Made by a program: the position numbers and the translations under genes. DNA of 64,000 nt. Origin: Streptomyces sp. SCSIO 30461. GTDB lineage: Bacteria; Actinomycetota; Actinomycetes; Streptomycetales; Streptomycetaceae. The stretch covers positions 3,650,001 through 3,714,000 of the forward strand of contig NZ_CP146101.1 in NCBI RefSeq assembly GCF_037023745.1, written 5' to 3'. Below the pieces are notes generated by a model. The model made no database searches, was not told where the DNA came from, and saw nothing but the letters and a program-made list of their open reading frames with translations. Of this stretch, positions 18,027 through 27,092 are shown one piece after another; position 1 is the first letter of the stretch; every line of letters begins with the position of its first letter.

Positions 18027-18440
18027 ATGGCGTTGGACAAGGGACTCGACTGGCTGCTGGACGACCTGATCAAGCGCGTCGACCACATACGGCACGCGCT
18101 GGTGCTCTCGAACGACGGCCTGGTGACCGGGGCGAGCACCAGCCTCGCACGGGAGGACGCGGAGCATCTCGCCGCGGTCTCGTCGGGGCTGCACAGCCTC
18201 GCACGGGGCTCGGGCAGGCATTTCCGTGCGGGAAGCGCCCGTCAGACGATGGTCGAGTTCGACGACGCGATGCTGTTCGTCACCGCCGCGGGTGAGGGCA
18301 GTTGCCTCTGTGTGCTGAGCGAAGCCGAGGCTGACGTCGGTCAGGTCGCCTATGAGATGACCCTGATGGTGAGCCGGGTGGGGGAGCATCTCGCGGTGGG
18401 CGCTCGCCAGCCCGGCCGGATGACGCTCTCCGGGTTCTGA
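18027..18440 (+). CDS. Second roadblock/LC7 protein (CvnB-like)
   Basis: 137 aa. The start is set by GGGAGGA at about 18013-18019, eight bases before the ATG; a longer frame to 17985 has none. Roadblock features are LDWLLDDLIKRVDHIRHALVLS, GLVTGASTSL, DAEHLAAVSSGLHSLARG, HFRAGSARQTMVEFD and SCLCVLSEAEADVGQVAYEM. It is plainly a paralogue of the protein at 12.55 kb. Coupled in position with the upstream GTPase, it probably acts as that GTPase's regulator. Confidence 0.9.
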   Translation: MALDKGLDWLLDDLIKRVDHIRHALVLSNDGLVTGASTSLAREDAEHLAAVSSGLHSLARGSGRHFRAGSARQTMVEFDDAMLFVTAAGEGSCLCVLSEAEADVGQVAYEMTLMVSRVGEHLAVGARQPGRMTLSGF

Positions 18441-18530
18441 GGCGCCCTTCGGGCTGTCGGTTCGGAATTCGTCCACAGGCTCAGCGGGAATCTGCACTTC
18501 GCGCTACCGTCGTGACTCAGAGTGATCGAC

Positions 18531-19023
18531 ATGTATGAGAGCGCGGGGGAGTCCGTCATGGCCGAGAGCAACACCGCAACTACCGCGAACGGTGCGACTG
18601 CGCCTGCGGTATCGCCAGGGCCTTTCGGACCAGGTCGGATCAGGGACCAGGGCACGCGAGCCCGGCAGGATCGAGCGGGCGTATGTGGAGCGGCTGCGCC
18701 CCGACCCACCGGACAAGCCCCCGGCGCCGTTCACCGTCCCCGCGGCAAGGGGCGAGCCGCTGCTGGCGGACGACCCGGACGAGGTCGCATGGCACCGGAT
18801 GGGCCCGTTCCTCGCTGTGGACGAGGCGCGGGCTTGGCACCCGGAACCTGGTCATGACGGCGGGCGGGCGCCGCCACCGAGACCGGGCCCGTCTCGTACC
18901 CCGGCGCCCGTCCCGGCGGTCGCGGACCTCGGCGGTGTGCGAAACCCGCGGGCGCGACGGGCGGTCCGGCGACTCCTCACGCGGCTGAGTCCGCGCGGGA
19001 AGTCACCGGCCGGAAGGGGGTGA
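18531..19023 (+). CDS. Hypothetical, possibly frameshifted gene
   Basis: Two overlapping frames share this stretch. One begins with a plausible start (MAESNTATTANGATAP, GGGGGAG five bases upstream of its ATG near 18558). The other runs to a TGA at 19023 and has codon-like composition in its second part (RIERAYVERLRPDPPDKPP, GEPLLADDPDEVAWHRMG, then a Pro-rich and a basic tail). They may be one gene broken by a frameshift near 18650. No family recognised in either part, and no membrane segment. Low certainty that it is a working gene. Confidence 0.3.
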
Positions 19024-19032
19024 CATCCCGGA

Positions 19033-20115
19033 TCAGGGTGTCCGGGAGCCGCTGCCGCCCGAGGTTCCACGCGGTACGACCGTGCTGAGCACGGACGGAA
19101 GCGGATACCAGTCGGTGGAGACCACGGTGGCGTGCTTTCCGGCGAGCAGGGCCACCCGGTCGCGTGCCTGCGCCTCGGTGGGGTTCGTGCCGTCGATGGC
19201 GGGTGCCACGCCGGCCGCGCCGGTCATGACGAGCAGGTAGTGGTTCCGGTCGTACCAGGCGGTGTCGATCGACCCGGCGGCGAACGCGGAGGCACCGCCG
19301 TCGAACACCACGAACCAGGGCCGGATCGTGGTGTCCGCGTAGCGCGTGCGAGGGTCGCCCGCCTGAGCTCCGAGCACGGCGGGGAACGCGGCAGCCTCGG
19401 TCAGGCGCCCCGAGGCTGCCAGTCCGCGCAGATGCTCGGCGTACTCACGATCGGTCCACAGGGTGTCGAACGGGTTCTCCTGCTCCAGCGTTCCCGGGAT
19501 CAGCTCGACGATGAACTTGCCGGCCATGTCCGAGCGTGAAGGCCAGCCCTGGGCGCGCACGGCGGTGTCGAGGTCGCTGTGGCGCCCCGACAGCTCGGCC
19601 GGCCGGAACAGCGCGTCGCCCAGCCGTGCCGTCAGCAGGGCGTCGAGCGCGGCCGGCCCTCGGCCGTACTTGCCCTGGAAGCCGTCCTTGAACTCCATCT
19701 TGAGCACGATCGGCCGGTGCCCGGGGTTGGCGTTGTGCCAGGCGCGGATGTCGGAGAGGCAACCGCCGAGATCCTGGTTCCGTGACTTCGCCCGCAGTTG
19801 CGAGGCTGTCGCCGCGTTCACGCAGTTGTTGTCGTTTCCGAAGGGGTTGCTGTGCGAGACACGCCATGACTTGCCGAACACATTGGTCCACACGTCCAGT
19901 TCGAGCATTCCTGCACCCGAGTCGAGGGCGTCCGCGAGATACGGGTACTTCGTCTTCTCATAGGCGTTGTGGAGGCCGACCGAGGTCGTGGACGAGTACG
20001 CCGGTCCGGCTGTGGTCCCATGCGCCGCGGCCGACTGGGCGCCCGTCGGTGCGAGCACGATCCCTGCCAGCGCCACGGCGATCGCGGGCGCGGCCGTACG
20101 CGAGAGCTTTCTCAT
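19033..20115 (-). CDS. Secreted phosphatidylinositol-specific phospholipase C
   Basis: 360 aa. The ATG at 20115 has AGAGGA five bases upstream; an ATG 36 bases earlier has none. Signal peptide MRKLSRTAAPAIAVALAGIV, cleavage near AQSAAAHG. Active-site features: SVGLHNAYEK (first His), LELDVWTN (metal Asp/Glu), VSHSNPFGND (second His), VLKMEFKDG, and FIVELIPG. This layout fits the calcium-dependent actinobacterial PI-PLC group rather than the Bacillus metal-free enzymes. Secreted and acting on phosphatidylinositol or related lipids. Distinct in sequence from the PI-PLC at the left edge. Confidence 0.9.
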   Translation of the reverse strand: MRKLSRTAAPAIAVALAGIVLAPTGAQSAAAHGTTAGPAYSSTTSVGLHNAYEKTKYPYLADALDSGAGMLELDVWTNVFGKSWRVSHSNPFGNDNNCVNAATASQLRAKSRNQDLGGCLSDIRAWHNANPGHRPIVLKMEFKDGFQGKYGRGPAALDALLTARLGDALFRPAELSGRHSDLDTAVRAQGWPSRSDMAGKFIVELIPGTLEQENPFDTLWTDREYAEHLRGLAASGRLTEAAAFPAVLGAQAGDPRTRYADTTIRPWFVVFDGGASAFAAGSIDTAWYDRNHYLLVMTGAAGVAPAIDGTNPTEAQARDRVALLAGKHATVVSTDWYPLPSVLSTVVPRGTSGGSGSRTP

Positions 20116-20341
20116 GGTCCTCTGCCTGCTGTGTGTCGGTGGATGAAGCAAATCGACGGCAGGTTAGGGGAGTTGGGTGGCGGATGGGAGGTGTTCAGCC
20201 GTCCTGCGGGAATTCGGTGGTGGACTTCGGCGGTGTGCGCGAGAGCAGGGAGGTCTCCCTGGAAGGGGAATGGCTGCACCGTCCGGTGTCCGCTGAGCCG
20301 TAGCACGTGCACATCGGCGGCGGACCGGGCACGATGGCGGC

Positions 20342-21901
20342 ATGCTGCTGGCCCGTCTCGCGGAGGTGTCGCGGCAGGTCGCCGCTGAGCCGTCCCGCAC
20401 CGCCAAGATCGCGTCGCTCGCCTCGCTGTTCTCCGGCGCGCGACCCGAGGATGCCGCCCTGGTCATCTCCTACCTCGCGGGCAGACTGCCGCAAGGACGG
20501 CTGGGCGTCGGCTGGAGGGTGCTCAAGGACCGTGTGCCGCCGTCCGCCGAACCGGTGCTGACGGTCGCGGCGGTCGATGCCGCGTTCACCGCGCTCGCCC
20601 AGGTCTCCGGGGCCGGTGCCCAGGCGGAGCGCAAGCGCAGGGTCCAGGACCTGATGGGCGCGGCGACGGCGTCCGAGCAGGATTTCCTGCTCCGTCTTCT
20701 GACGGGCGAGGTGCGCCAGGGCGCGCTGGACGCGGTCGCGCTGGAAGGCGTCGCCAAGGCCGCGGGTGCCTCCGCGGCCGAGCTGCGGCGCGCGGTCATG
20801 CTGGAGGGCTCGCTCGCCCGGGTGGCCGAGGCGCTACTCGCCGAAGGCCCCGATGTCCTCCCGTCCTTCCGACTGCGCGTGGGCAACCCCGTGCAGCCCA
20901 TGCTCGCGCACACAGCCGCGTCCGTCGCGGATGCGGTGCGAGCCGTCGGGGCGTGCGGGATCGAGGAGAAGCTGGACGGGGTGCGCGTCCAGGTGCACCG
21001 CTCCGGTGCCGAGGTACGTGTCTACACGCGGTCCCTTGACGACATCACAGCGCGGCTCCCCGATGTCGTCGCCGCGGTGTCCGCACTGCCGGAGGAGCGC
21101 TTCATCCTGGACGGCGAGCTGATCGCGCTCGGCCCCGACGGCAGGCCTCTGCCCTTCCAGGACATCGCCTCGCGCGTCGGTTCCCGTGCCGATGTGGCCG
21201 CTGCGACCGCCGCCGTGCCGCTCTCTCCCGTCTTCTTCGACATCCTCGCAGTCCGGGGCGGCGGCAAGGCAGGCACCGGTGATCTGCTCGACATGCCCGG
21301 ACATGAGCGCCACGCGGCCCTGACCCGCCTTGTGCCGGAGCGCATGCGTGTGCGCCGCTGCGTCGTGGCGGACCCCGGTTCGGTAGCACAGCTGAGGGCG
21401 GCCGAGGCATTCCTGGCGGAGACCCTCGACCGCGGTCATGAGGGCGTCATGGTGAAGGCGCTGGACGCCCACTACGTAGCGGGGCGCCGCGGTCGCTCAT
21501 GGCTGAAGGTGAAGCCCGTACACACCCTCGATCTCGTGGTCCTGGCCGTGGAGTGGGGTCATGGTCGCCGTACCGGACTGCTGTCCAACCTCCACCTCGG
21601 CGCCCGCAGGGCCGACGGCGGCTTCGTCATGCTCGGAAAGACCTTCAAGGGACTCACGGATGCGATGCTCCGCTGGCAGACGGACCGGCTGGGCGAACTC
21701 GCGGTCTCCGATGACGGCTTCACCGTCGGCGTCCGGCCGGAGCTCGTCGTGGAGATCGCCTACGACGGCCTCCAGCGTTCCACCCGCTATCCCGCGGGTG
21801 TGGCCCTGCGGTTCGCCAGGGTCGTACGGCACCGGCCCGACAAGAGCGCGGCGGACGCGGACACCATGGAGCAGGTGCTCTCCCCCACGGCAAGCAGGTA
21901 G
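20342..21901 (+). CDS. lig: ATP-dependent DNA ligase
   Basis: 519 aa, similar in size to the archaeal-type ligases found as secondary ligases in actinobacteria (LigB group). N-terminal DNA-binding helical domain (1-180), adenylation domain with motif I EEKLDGVRV (Lys210 forms the AMP adduct), motif III FILDGELIAL, motif IIIa PVFFDIL, motif IV EGVMVKAL, motif V SWLKVK, then a C-terminal OB fold. It seals nicks in DNA with ATP. NAD-dependent LigA remains the replicative ligase, so this one likely serves repair. Its 3' end is 17 bp from the convergent LPMO gene. Confidence 0.94.
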   Translation: MLLARLAEVSRQVAAEPSRTAKIASLASLFSGARPEDAALVISYLAGRLPQGRLGVGWRVLKDRVPPSAEPVLTVAAVDAAFTALAQVSGAGAQAERKRRVQDLMGAATASEQDFLLRLLTGEVRQGALDAVALEGVAKAAGASAAELRRAVMLEGSLARVAEALLAEGPDVLPSFRLRVGNPVQPMLAHTAASVADAVRAVGACGIEEKLDGVRVQVHRSGAEVRVYTRSLDDITARLPDVVAAVSALPEERFILDGELIALGPDGRPLPFQDIASRVGSRADVAAATAAVPLSPVFFDILAVRGGGKAGTGDLLDMPGHERHAALTRLVPERMRVRRCVVADPGSVAQLRAAEAFLAETLDRGHEGVMVKALDAHYVAGRRGRSWLKVKPVHTLDLVVLAVEWGHGRRTGLLSNLHLGARRADGGFVMLGKTFKGLTDAMLRWQTDRLGELAVSDDGFTVGVRPELVVEIAYDGLQRSTRYPAGVALRFARVVRHRPDKSAADADTMEQVLSPTASR

Positions 21902-21918
21902 AGCGGGCTGAGAGGCGA

Positions 21919-22836
21919 TCAGACCCGGTGTCTGCGCCGAGCGTAGGCGGCCCCCGTGACAGCAGCGGCTACGGCCAATGCCCCCAAGCCCGCCACCAGC
22001 ATGACGGGAACGCCGCGGCTGCTTGTGCCGGCGGCGGGAACAGCGGCGACGCCGGAATCGGTACGCGAGTGAGCCGAGCCCGTACCGGATGCGCTCGTAC
22101 GGGCGGGGGCCGGGGCGGCGCTGGTACGGGTGGGGGCTGCCGTCGGCGGGTTCGCCGACGGAGGCGTGGGCGCACTCGGGGCAGCCGCCGGCCGGGCAGG
22201 GGAGAGCACCACATCGGAGCAGGAGTAGTACGTGTCAGGCGTGTCGGAGTTCTGCCAGACGGTGTAGAGCACGTGGCGGCCCTCCCGGCCCTTCGGCAGC
22301 GCGCCCCGGACGCGGTAGACGCCGCCGCGGAGCTCCGGATCGGTGACCGAGGCGACCGGCTCGTTCTCCAGGTCGTCCCAGCGCAGGGGGACGCCCGGGT
22401 CGTAGCCGTCCTTGGTCAGATACACCCGGAACGTTCCCCGATGCGGAATCGTCGAGGCGTACGTGAGCGTGAACGGTGCCCCCGCCTTGAGTGAGGTGGC
22501 CGGCCAGTCGTCTCGTGCCGCGTCGAGTTCCTTGTAGAGGTCGATGCCCGCACTGCAGAGCTGCCGGTCGGGAATCATCAGGCGGTCGCGCCCCGCGACA
22601 TCCGCGACACGCAGGTTGTCCCACTTCGCGAAGGCCGTGGCTCCGCCCGCCCGCACCGCCGCGACGCATGCGGCCGACCGCGCGTGATCACCACGGGGAC
22701 CGCAGGCGACCGCCCGACTCGCCGGATCCGTCGGAGCGCCGTGTGCCCCGGCCTGTGTGGCGCAGACCGCGACGAGAACGCTCGAAGCGCCACCGATGAG
22801 AGCCGCCAGTGCGACGGGGCTGCGGTGAACGGACAT
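21919..22836 (-). CDS. AA10 lytic polysaccharide monooxygenase with C-terminal membrane anchor
   Basis: 305 aa from ATG 22836 (GGGAGGAG about 10 bases upstream). Signal peptide ends QAGA, leaving His as mature residue 1 (HGAPTDPASR), which is the amino-terminal half of the copper histidine brace. The second brace His may be in YASTIPHRGTFRVYLT. The catalytic domain runs to about residue 215 (YTVWQNSDTPDTYYSCSDV), then a Pro/Ala/Thr-rich linker, then a hydrophobic segment VMLVAGLGALAVAAAVTGAA and a basic end RRRHRV. So the enzyme should sit on the cell surface, anchored by its tail, rather than free in the medium. It oxidises chitin, cellulose or a cell-envelope glycan; substrate not readable. 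Confidence 0.9.
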   Translation of the reverse strand: MSVHRSPVALAALIGGASSVLVAVCATQAGAHGAPTDPASRAVACGPRGDHARSAACVAAVRAGGATAFAKWDNLRVADVAGRDRLMIPDRQLCSAGIDLYKELDAARDDWPATSLKAGAPFTLTYASTIPHRGTFRVYLTKDGYDPGVPLRWDDLENEPVASVTDPELRGGVYRVRGALPKGREGRHVLYTVWQNSDTPDTYYSCSDVVLSPARPAAAPSAPTPPSANPPTAAPTRTSAAPAPARTSASGTGSAHSRTDSGVAAVPAAGTSSRGVPVMLVAGLGALAVAAAVTGAAYARRRHRV

Positions 22837-22964
22837 GCTCGGGGGGCTCCTCCCGGCGCGGGGTGGCGACAGCGGAGGCTGCCGTCTCCCCTCATACGGT
22901 CCGAGGGGCACCCGTCGTTCATCCCGGGCCGCGAACGAGCGGGGGCGACGGGGCCCTCAGGCTC

Positions 22965-22978
22965 GTGACATCAGTCAC
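22965..22978 (+). promoter_or_regulatory. Candidate Crp-type operator
   Basis: gtgacatcagtcac matches the streptomycete Crp consensus GTG(N)6GNCAC and is itself an inverted repeat with 5-bp arms. It lies 114 bp before the VanW-gene start and 129 bp upstream of the divergent LPMO start, so it could affect either. Match only; no proof of use. Confidence 0.4.
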
Positions 22979-23091
22979 AAGCGGAGTGCATTTCGCCCGT
23001 TTTGGTGAATTATGGATATTCGTTTTGTGTGGTTTGGGCCTTCTGTGGCCCCGAGAGGGTCCCCGATCAGTCGGAGCCCGCAGGGAGAAAT

Positions 23092-25014
23092 ATGAGACAG
23101 GCGCTCCGCAAGGCGGGCACCAGGCGTATCGCTCTGCCCGTCGTAGGAGGAGCTGTCGTGGCCGGGCTGGGTCTCTACGCCGCCGGTCTCGCGGCCGGGG
23201 ACATACCCGACGGCACCCGGGTGCGCGGCATCGACATCGGCGGCATGAGCCGAGTGGACGCCCAGCGGGCCCTCGACCGCAAGCTCAGCCCGGACTTCGC
23301 CGAGCCCATCGCCCTGAAGATCGGTGACCGCACCGAGAAGGCTGCTCCCGGCACTCTGGGGCTCTCCCTGGACACGGCCGCGATCGTCGAGCGTGCCGCC
23401 GATCCGGCTTCGGACCCCGTGACGGTGATCCGCAGAGTCGTCGCGTCCCCCGCACGCGATGTCGAGCCCGTCGTACGTGTCGACGAGGACAAGACGCGCG
23501 CCGCGATCGAGCGCATCGGCCGGAGCATCGAGCGACCGGCCCGGGACGGAGCCATCACCTTCGAGAACGGCGCGGCGCACGCGAGCGCACCGGTCACCGG
23601 GACGGCGCTGGACCAGGACAAGGCGCTGGCCGCCGTTCGAGAGGCTTCCCTGCGTCCCGCCACGGCCACCAAGGAGGTCGTCCTGCGGGTCAAGCGGACC
23701 CAGCCCCGCATCGGCGCCGACGAGACGGCCAGGGCCATGCGCGAAATCGCCCGGCCCGCGATGTCGGCCCCCGTGACGCTCACGCTCGGCGACCGGCACA
23801 TCACCATCGCCCCGGCCACACTGGGCAAACACCTGGCGATGAAGGCCGGCAACCCCGGCGGATCCGCCAAGGGCAACCGGCTCGCCATGTCCCTCGACGT
23901 GCACGGCCTGATGACCGACCCGGCCGTCGCCCAGCCGCTGCGCGAGGCCTCCCAGGGGCCCCGGGAGCCGAAGTTCCGTCTCGACGCCCGCGACCGCGTC
24001 GTGGTGGCAGAGGAGGCTCGAGTGGGACGACCAGTCACCGAGAAGGCCTTCGGAGACGCCGTCCGTCCCCTCCTCACCCGCTCGGGCAAGGCTCGTACCG
24101 GCGAGATCGCGGCACGCGCGATCCAGCCACAGCTCACCTCCGCATCGGCACGTGAGCTGGGGATCACGGAGAAGGTCTCCTCGTTCACCGTGAACTTCCC
24201 GGCGGCACCCTACCGAAGCACCAACATCGCCCGTGCCGTGGAGCTCATCGACGGCTCACTCGTCATGCCCGGCAAGGAGTGGAGCTTCAACCGGACCGTC
24301 GGCGAGCGGACCCCGGAGAACGGCTTCGTCGACGGCATCATGATCAACGACGGTCGGTATGTGAAGTCGCCGGGCGGCGGGGTCTCCGCCGTTGCGACGA
24401 CCATGTACAACGCCATGTTCTTCGCCGGGGTCAAGCCGCTGGAGTACGGCGCCCACTCGTTCTACATCGAGCGCTACCCGGAGGGCCGCGAGGCCACGGT
24501 CGCGTGGGGCACACTCGACCTGCGCTGGAGCAACGACTCCGGCCACGCCCTCTACATCCAGGCCTCGTCCACCGACACGTCGGTCACCATCACGTTCCTC
24601 GGCACCAAGAAGTACGACGAGATACGCGCCACCAAGGGCCCGCGCACCCGCATCACACCCCCGGGCAGTCGCGAGGACAGCGGTCCCACCTGCGAGGTCC
24701 AGACGCCGCTCGAGGGCTTCGACGTCTCTGTCGGACGTGTCTTCGTCCAGGACGGCCGCGAGGTCAAGCGGGAGGACTACGAGACCCACTACACGCCCCG
24801 GGACAAGGTCACCTGCACTTTGGAGGAGTCCGAGAAGCCCGCCGCCACGCAGAGCCTCCCCCCGGAAACCTCGGATGCCCCGGCGGCCCCCGCCTCATCG
24901 GATGCCCCTGCCGCCGCCACGGGGACCCGGGCGGCCACGGAGACCTCCGTGGCCTCGCCGACCTCGGTGGCCAAGGAGGTCGCCGCCGAGAACCCCGAAC
25001 CCGGCGTCGGTTGA
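23092..25014 (+). CDS. VanW-domain peptidoglycan-binding membrane protein
   Basis: 640 aa. ATG 23092 has GGGAGA five bases upstream; the longer frame starting at 23002 has none. A basic start and one hydrophobic helix (IALPVVGGAVVAGLGLYAAG) act as uncleaved signal anchor. Two or more repeats of a putative peptidoglycan-binding module follow (GTRVRGIDIGGMSRVDAQRAL and TAIVERAAD-type segments, about 45-330). From about 360 comes the VanW fold (STNIARAVELIDGSLVMPGKE, WSFNRTVGERTPENGF, GGGVSAVATTMYNAMFFAG), then a long Ala/Pro/Ser tail. VanW proteins are linked to cell-wall metabolism, but the reaction is unknown. Faces the periplasm-like wall zone. Confidence 0.9.
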   Translation: MRQALRKAGTRRIALPVVGGAVVAGLGLYAAGLAAGDIPDGTRVRGIDIGGMSRVDAQRALDRKLSPDFAEPIALKIGDRTEKAAPGTLGLSLDTAAIVERAADPASDPVTVIRRVVASPARDVEPVVRVDEDKTRAAIERIGRSIERPARDGAITFENGAAHASAPVTGTALDQDKALAAVREASLRPATATKEVVLRVKRTQPRIGADETARAMREIARPAMSAPVTLTLGDRHITIAPATLGKHLAMKAGNPGGSAKGNRLAMSLDVHGLMTDPAVAQPLREASQGPREPKFRLDARDRVVVAEEARVGRPVTEKAFGDAVRPLLTRSGKARTGEIAARAIQPQLTSASARELGITEKVSSFTVNFPAAPYRSTNIARAVELIDGSLVMPGKEWSFNRTVGERTPENGFVDGIMINDGRYVKSPGGGVSAVATTMYNAMFFAGVKPLEYGAHSFYIERYPEGREATVAWGTLDLRWSNDSGHALYIQASSTDTSVTITFLGTKKYDEIRATKGPRTRITPPGSREDSGPTCEVQTPLEGFDVSVGRVFVQDGREVKREDYETHYTPRDKVTCTLEESEKPAATQSLPPETSDAPAAPASSDAPAAATGTRAATETSVASPTSVAKEVAAENPEPGVG

Positions 25015-25024
25015 GTCGCGTACG

Positions 25025-25726
25025 TCAGGGCCCCGCCAGCCGGGCCGCCGCGCTCTCGATGAGCATGTCCAGAGCTGCCGGATACGCGCTGACGTTCATC
25101 TCCGCGACCAGGTAGGGCGCCGCAGGAGCGATATGCGGGTGCGTGCTCGCGGGCAGTCCTGCGTAGGTGGCTCGCCACACCGCCTCGTCCGCGCGCCGGG
25201 CAGCCTCCGGCAGGGCGAGAGCGGCGGCGTCCAGCGCCGCGAAGGCGAGTGTCTGGTCGATGAAGCAGTGGTAGACGCGCACCGCGTCGGCGGTGGCGAA
25301 GCCCGCCCGGTGCAGCACGCCCAGGACCGCTTCGTCCGAGGCGATCTCGTGCGCCCTGCCCGACACCCGGCTCGCCGTCAGCACAGCGGCCTGGGGATGT
25401 GCCAGATACGCGGTGTGGATCCGCAGACCGAGCGTCCGCAGGTCCTTCTGCCAGTCGTACGTCGGTGACCACCCCCGCAGGGCCCGCCCGATGAGCGCGT
25501 CCCCGACCGCAAGGGTCAGTTCGTCCATGCCGCGGAAGTACCGGTAGAGCGTGCTGGGGTCAGCACCCAGCGCCGCGCCGAGCCGACGTGCCGTGAGTCC
25601 CTGGCCGCCGTGTTCACGCAGCATCCGCAGCGCCGTGTCCACGATGAGCTGCTCGGAGAGCACCGTGCCGCCCTTGGTGGGGCGTCGGCGACGACGCAGA
25701 TGCTCGGGTACCACCCTCTTCGGCAT
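25025..25726 (-). CDS. TetR-family transcriptional repressor
   Basis: 233 aa from ATG 25726 (MPKRVVPEHLRRRRRPTKGG). Helix-turn-helix at about 35-60: LREHGGQGLTARRLGAALGA then DPSTLYRYFRGMDEL, the TetR recognition segment. The C-terminal TetR_C domain (about 100-230) binds an unknown ligand. It is divergent from the saccharopine-dehydrogenase-like gene with an inverted repeat in between, so it probably controls that gene and itself. Its 3' end is 10 bp from the convergent VanW gene. Confidence 0.9.
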   Translation of the reverse strand: MPKRVVPEHLRRRRRPTKGGTVLSEQLIVDTALRMLREHGGQGLTARRLGAALGADPSTLYRYFRGMDELTLAVGDALIGRALRGWSPTYDWQKDLRTLGLRIHTAYLAHPQAAVLTASRVSGRAHEIASDEAVLGVLHRAGFATADAVRVYHCFIDQTLAFAALDAAALALPEAARRADEAVWRATYAGLPASTHPHIAPAAPYLVAEMNVSAYPAALDMLIESAAARLAGP

Positions 25727-25769
25727 CGACCGACCAGCCTCACTCTCGGTGACTCTTACGCCAACGCTA

Positions 25770-25782
25770 TTGACCGTATCAA
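25770..25782. promoter_or_regulatory. Inverted repeat, probable TetR operator
   Basis: ttga-(5)-tcaa dyad (ttgaccgtatcaa) in the 127-bp gap between the divergent TetR and dehydrogenase genes, a usual place for a TetR operator. Short arms, so the call is tentative. Confidence 0.4.
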
Positions 25783-25853
25783 CGGCCCTGCGTTTCATCC
25801 AGGCACGGGGCGACGCCTCGTGCAGACTTCGGGCTGAGCGAAAGGACCTGGCT

Positions 25854-27092
25854 ATGCGTGTATTGCTGATCGGTGCCGGTGGGGTGGGGACGGCCTTCAC
25901 CCGGATCGCGGCTCGTCGAGACTTCTTCGAGCGGATGATCGTGGCCGACTACGACGAGTCACGAGCAGTGTCGGCGGTGGAAACCCTCGCCATGGCGGGG
26001 GAGGGGGCTCGCCCGGACGGGCGCTTCGCCGCAGCCCGTGTCGACGCGTCGGACGAAGCCGCCGTCACCGCGCTGCTGGAACGCGAACGCTGCGACGTCC
26101 TGGTCAACGCCACCGACCCCCGATTCGTCATGCCCTTGTACCGCGCGGCGCTCGCCGCCGGCGCCCACTACCTCGACATGGCGATGTCCCTGTCCCGGCC
26201 GCACCCCGAGCGCCCGTACGAGGAGTGCGGGGTCAAGCTCGGCGACGAGCAGTTCGCCCTGGCGGACGAGTGGGAGAAGTCCGGGCGGATCGCGCTGGTC
26301 GGCATGGGGGTCGAACCGGGCCTCTCCGACGTCTTCGCCCGCTACGCGGCCGACGAACTCTTCGACACCATCGAGGAGGTCGGCATCCGGGACGGCGCGA
26401 ACCTCACCGTCGAGGGCTATGACTTCGCGCCCTCGTTCAGCATCTGGACCACCATCGAGGAGTGCCTCAACCCTCCGGTGATCTACGAGAAGGGCCGTGG
26501 CTGGTTCACCACACCGCCGTTCAGCGAGCCCGAGGTTTTCGAGTTCCCCGAGGGAATCGGCCCGGTGGAGTGCGTCAACGTCGAGCACGAGGAGGTGCTG
26601 CTGATCCCCCGCTGGGTCAAGGCCGACCGCGTCACCTTCAAGTACGGGCTCGGCGAGGACTTCATCAACACCCTCAAGGTCCTGCACCAGGTGGGCCTGG
26701 ACCGTACCGACCCCGTGACCGTGAGGTCGTCCGACGGGCCCGTCCAGGTCTCCCCCCGTGACGTGGTCGCCGCCGGGCTCCCCGATCCGGCCCGACTCGG
26801 CGACAGGATGCGCGGGAAGACCTGCGCGGGCACCTGGGTCAAGGGGACCAAGGACGGCAAGCCCCGTGAGGTGTACCTCTACCACGTCGTCGACAACGAG
26901 TGGTCCATGAAGGAGTACGGCTCCCAGGCCGTGGTCTGGCAGACCGCCGTCAACCCGGTCGTCGCCCTGGAACTCGTCGCCGACGGGTCGTGGACGGGGA
27001 AGGGCGTGCTCGGGCCTGAGGCCTTCGCGCCGAAGCCGTTCCTCGATCTGCTCACCGCCTACGGCTCTCCTTGGGGTCTGCGCGAGGACTGA
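25854..27092 (+). CDS. Saccharopine dehydrogenase-like oxidoreductase
   Basis: 412 aa, AAAGGA eight bases before the ATG. N-terminal Rossmann signature VLLIGAGGVGTAFTRIA, then VADYDESRAVSAVETLA and CDVLVNATDPRFVMPLYRAA, typical of the LYS9/saccharopine-dehydrogenase superfamily, which also includes carboxynorspermidine synthase. A C-terminal catalytic domain follows (VGMGVEPGLSDVFARYAADE and VYLYHVVDNEWSMKEYG). It catalyses an NAD(P)-dependent oxidoreduction of an amino-acid or polyamine adduct; substrate not readable. Likely repressed by the divergent TetR protein. Confidence 0.88.
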   Translation: MRVLLIGAGGVGTAFTRIAARRDFFERMIVADYDESRAVSAVETLAMAGEGARPDGRFAAARVDASDEAAVTALLERERCDVLVNATDPRFVMPLYRAALAAGAHYLDMAMSLSRPHPERPYEECGVKLGDEQFALADEWEKSGRIALVGMGVEPGLSDVFARYAADELFDTIEEVGIRDGANLTVEGYDFAPSFSIWTTIEECLNPPVIYEKGRGWFTTPPFSEPEVFEFPEGIGPVECVNVEHEEVLLIPRWVKADRVTFKYGLGEDFINTLKVLHQVGLDRTDPVTVRSSDGPVQVSPRDVVAAGLPDPARLGDRMRGKTCAGTWVKGTKDGKPREVYLYHVVDNEWSMKEYGSQAVVWQTAVNPVVALELVADGSWTGKGVLGPEAFAPKPFLDLLTAYGSPWGLRED

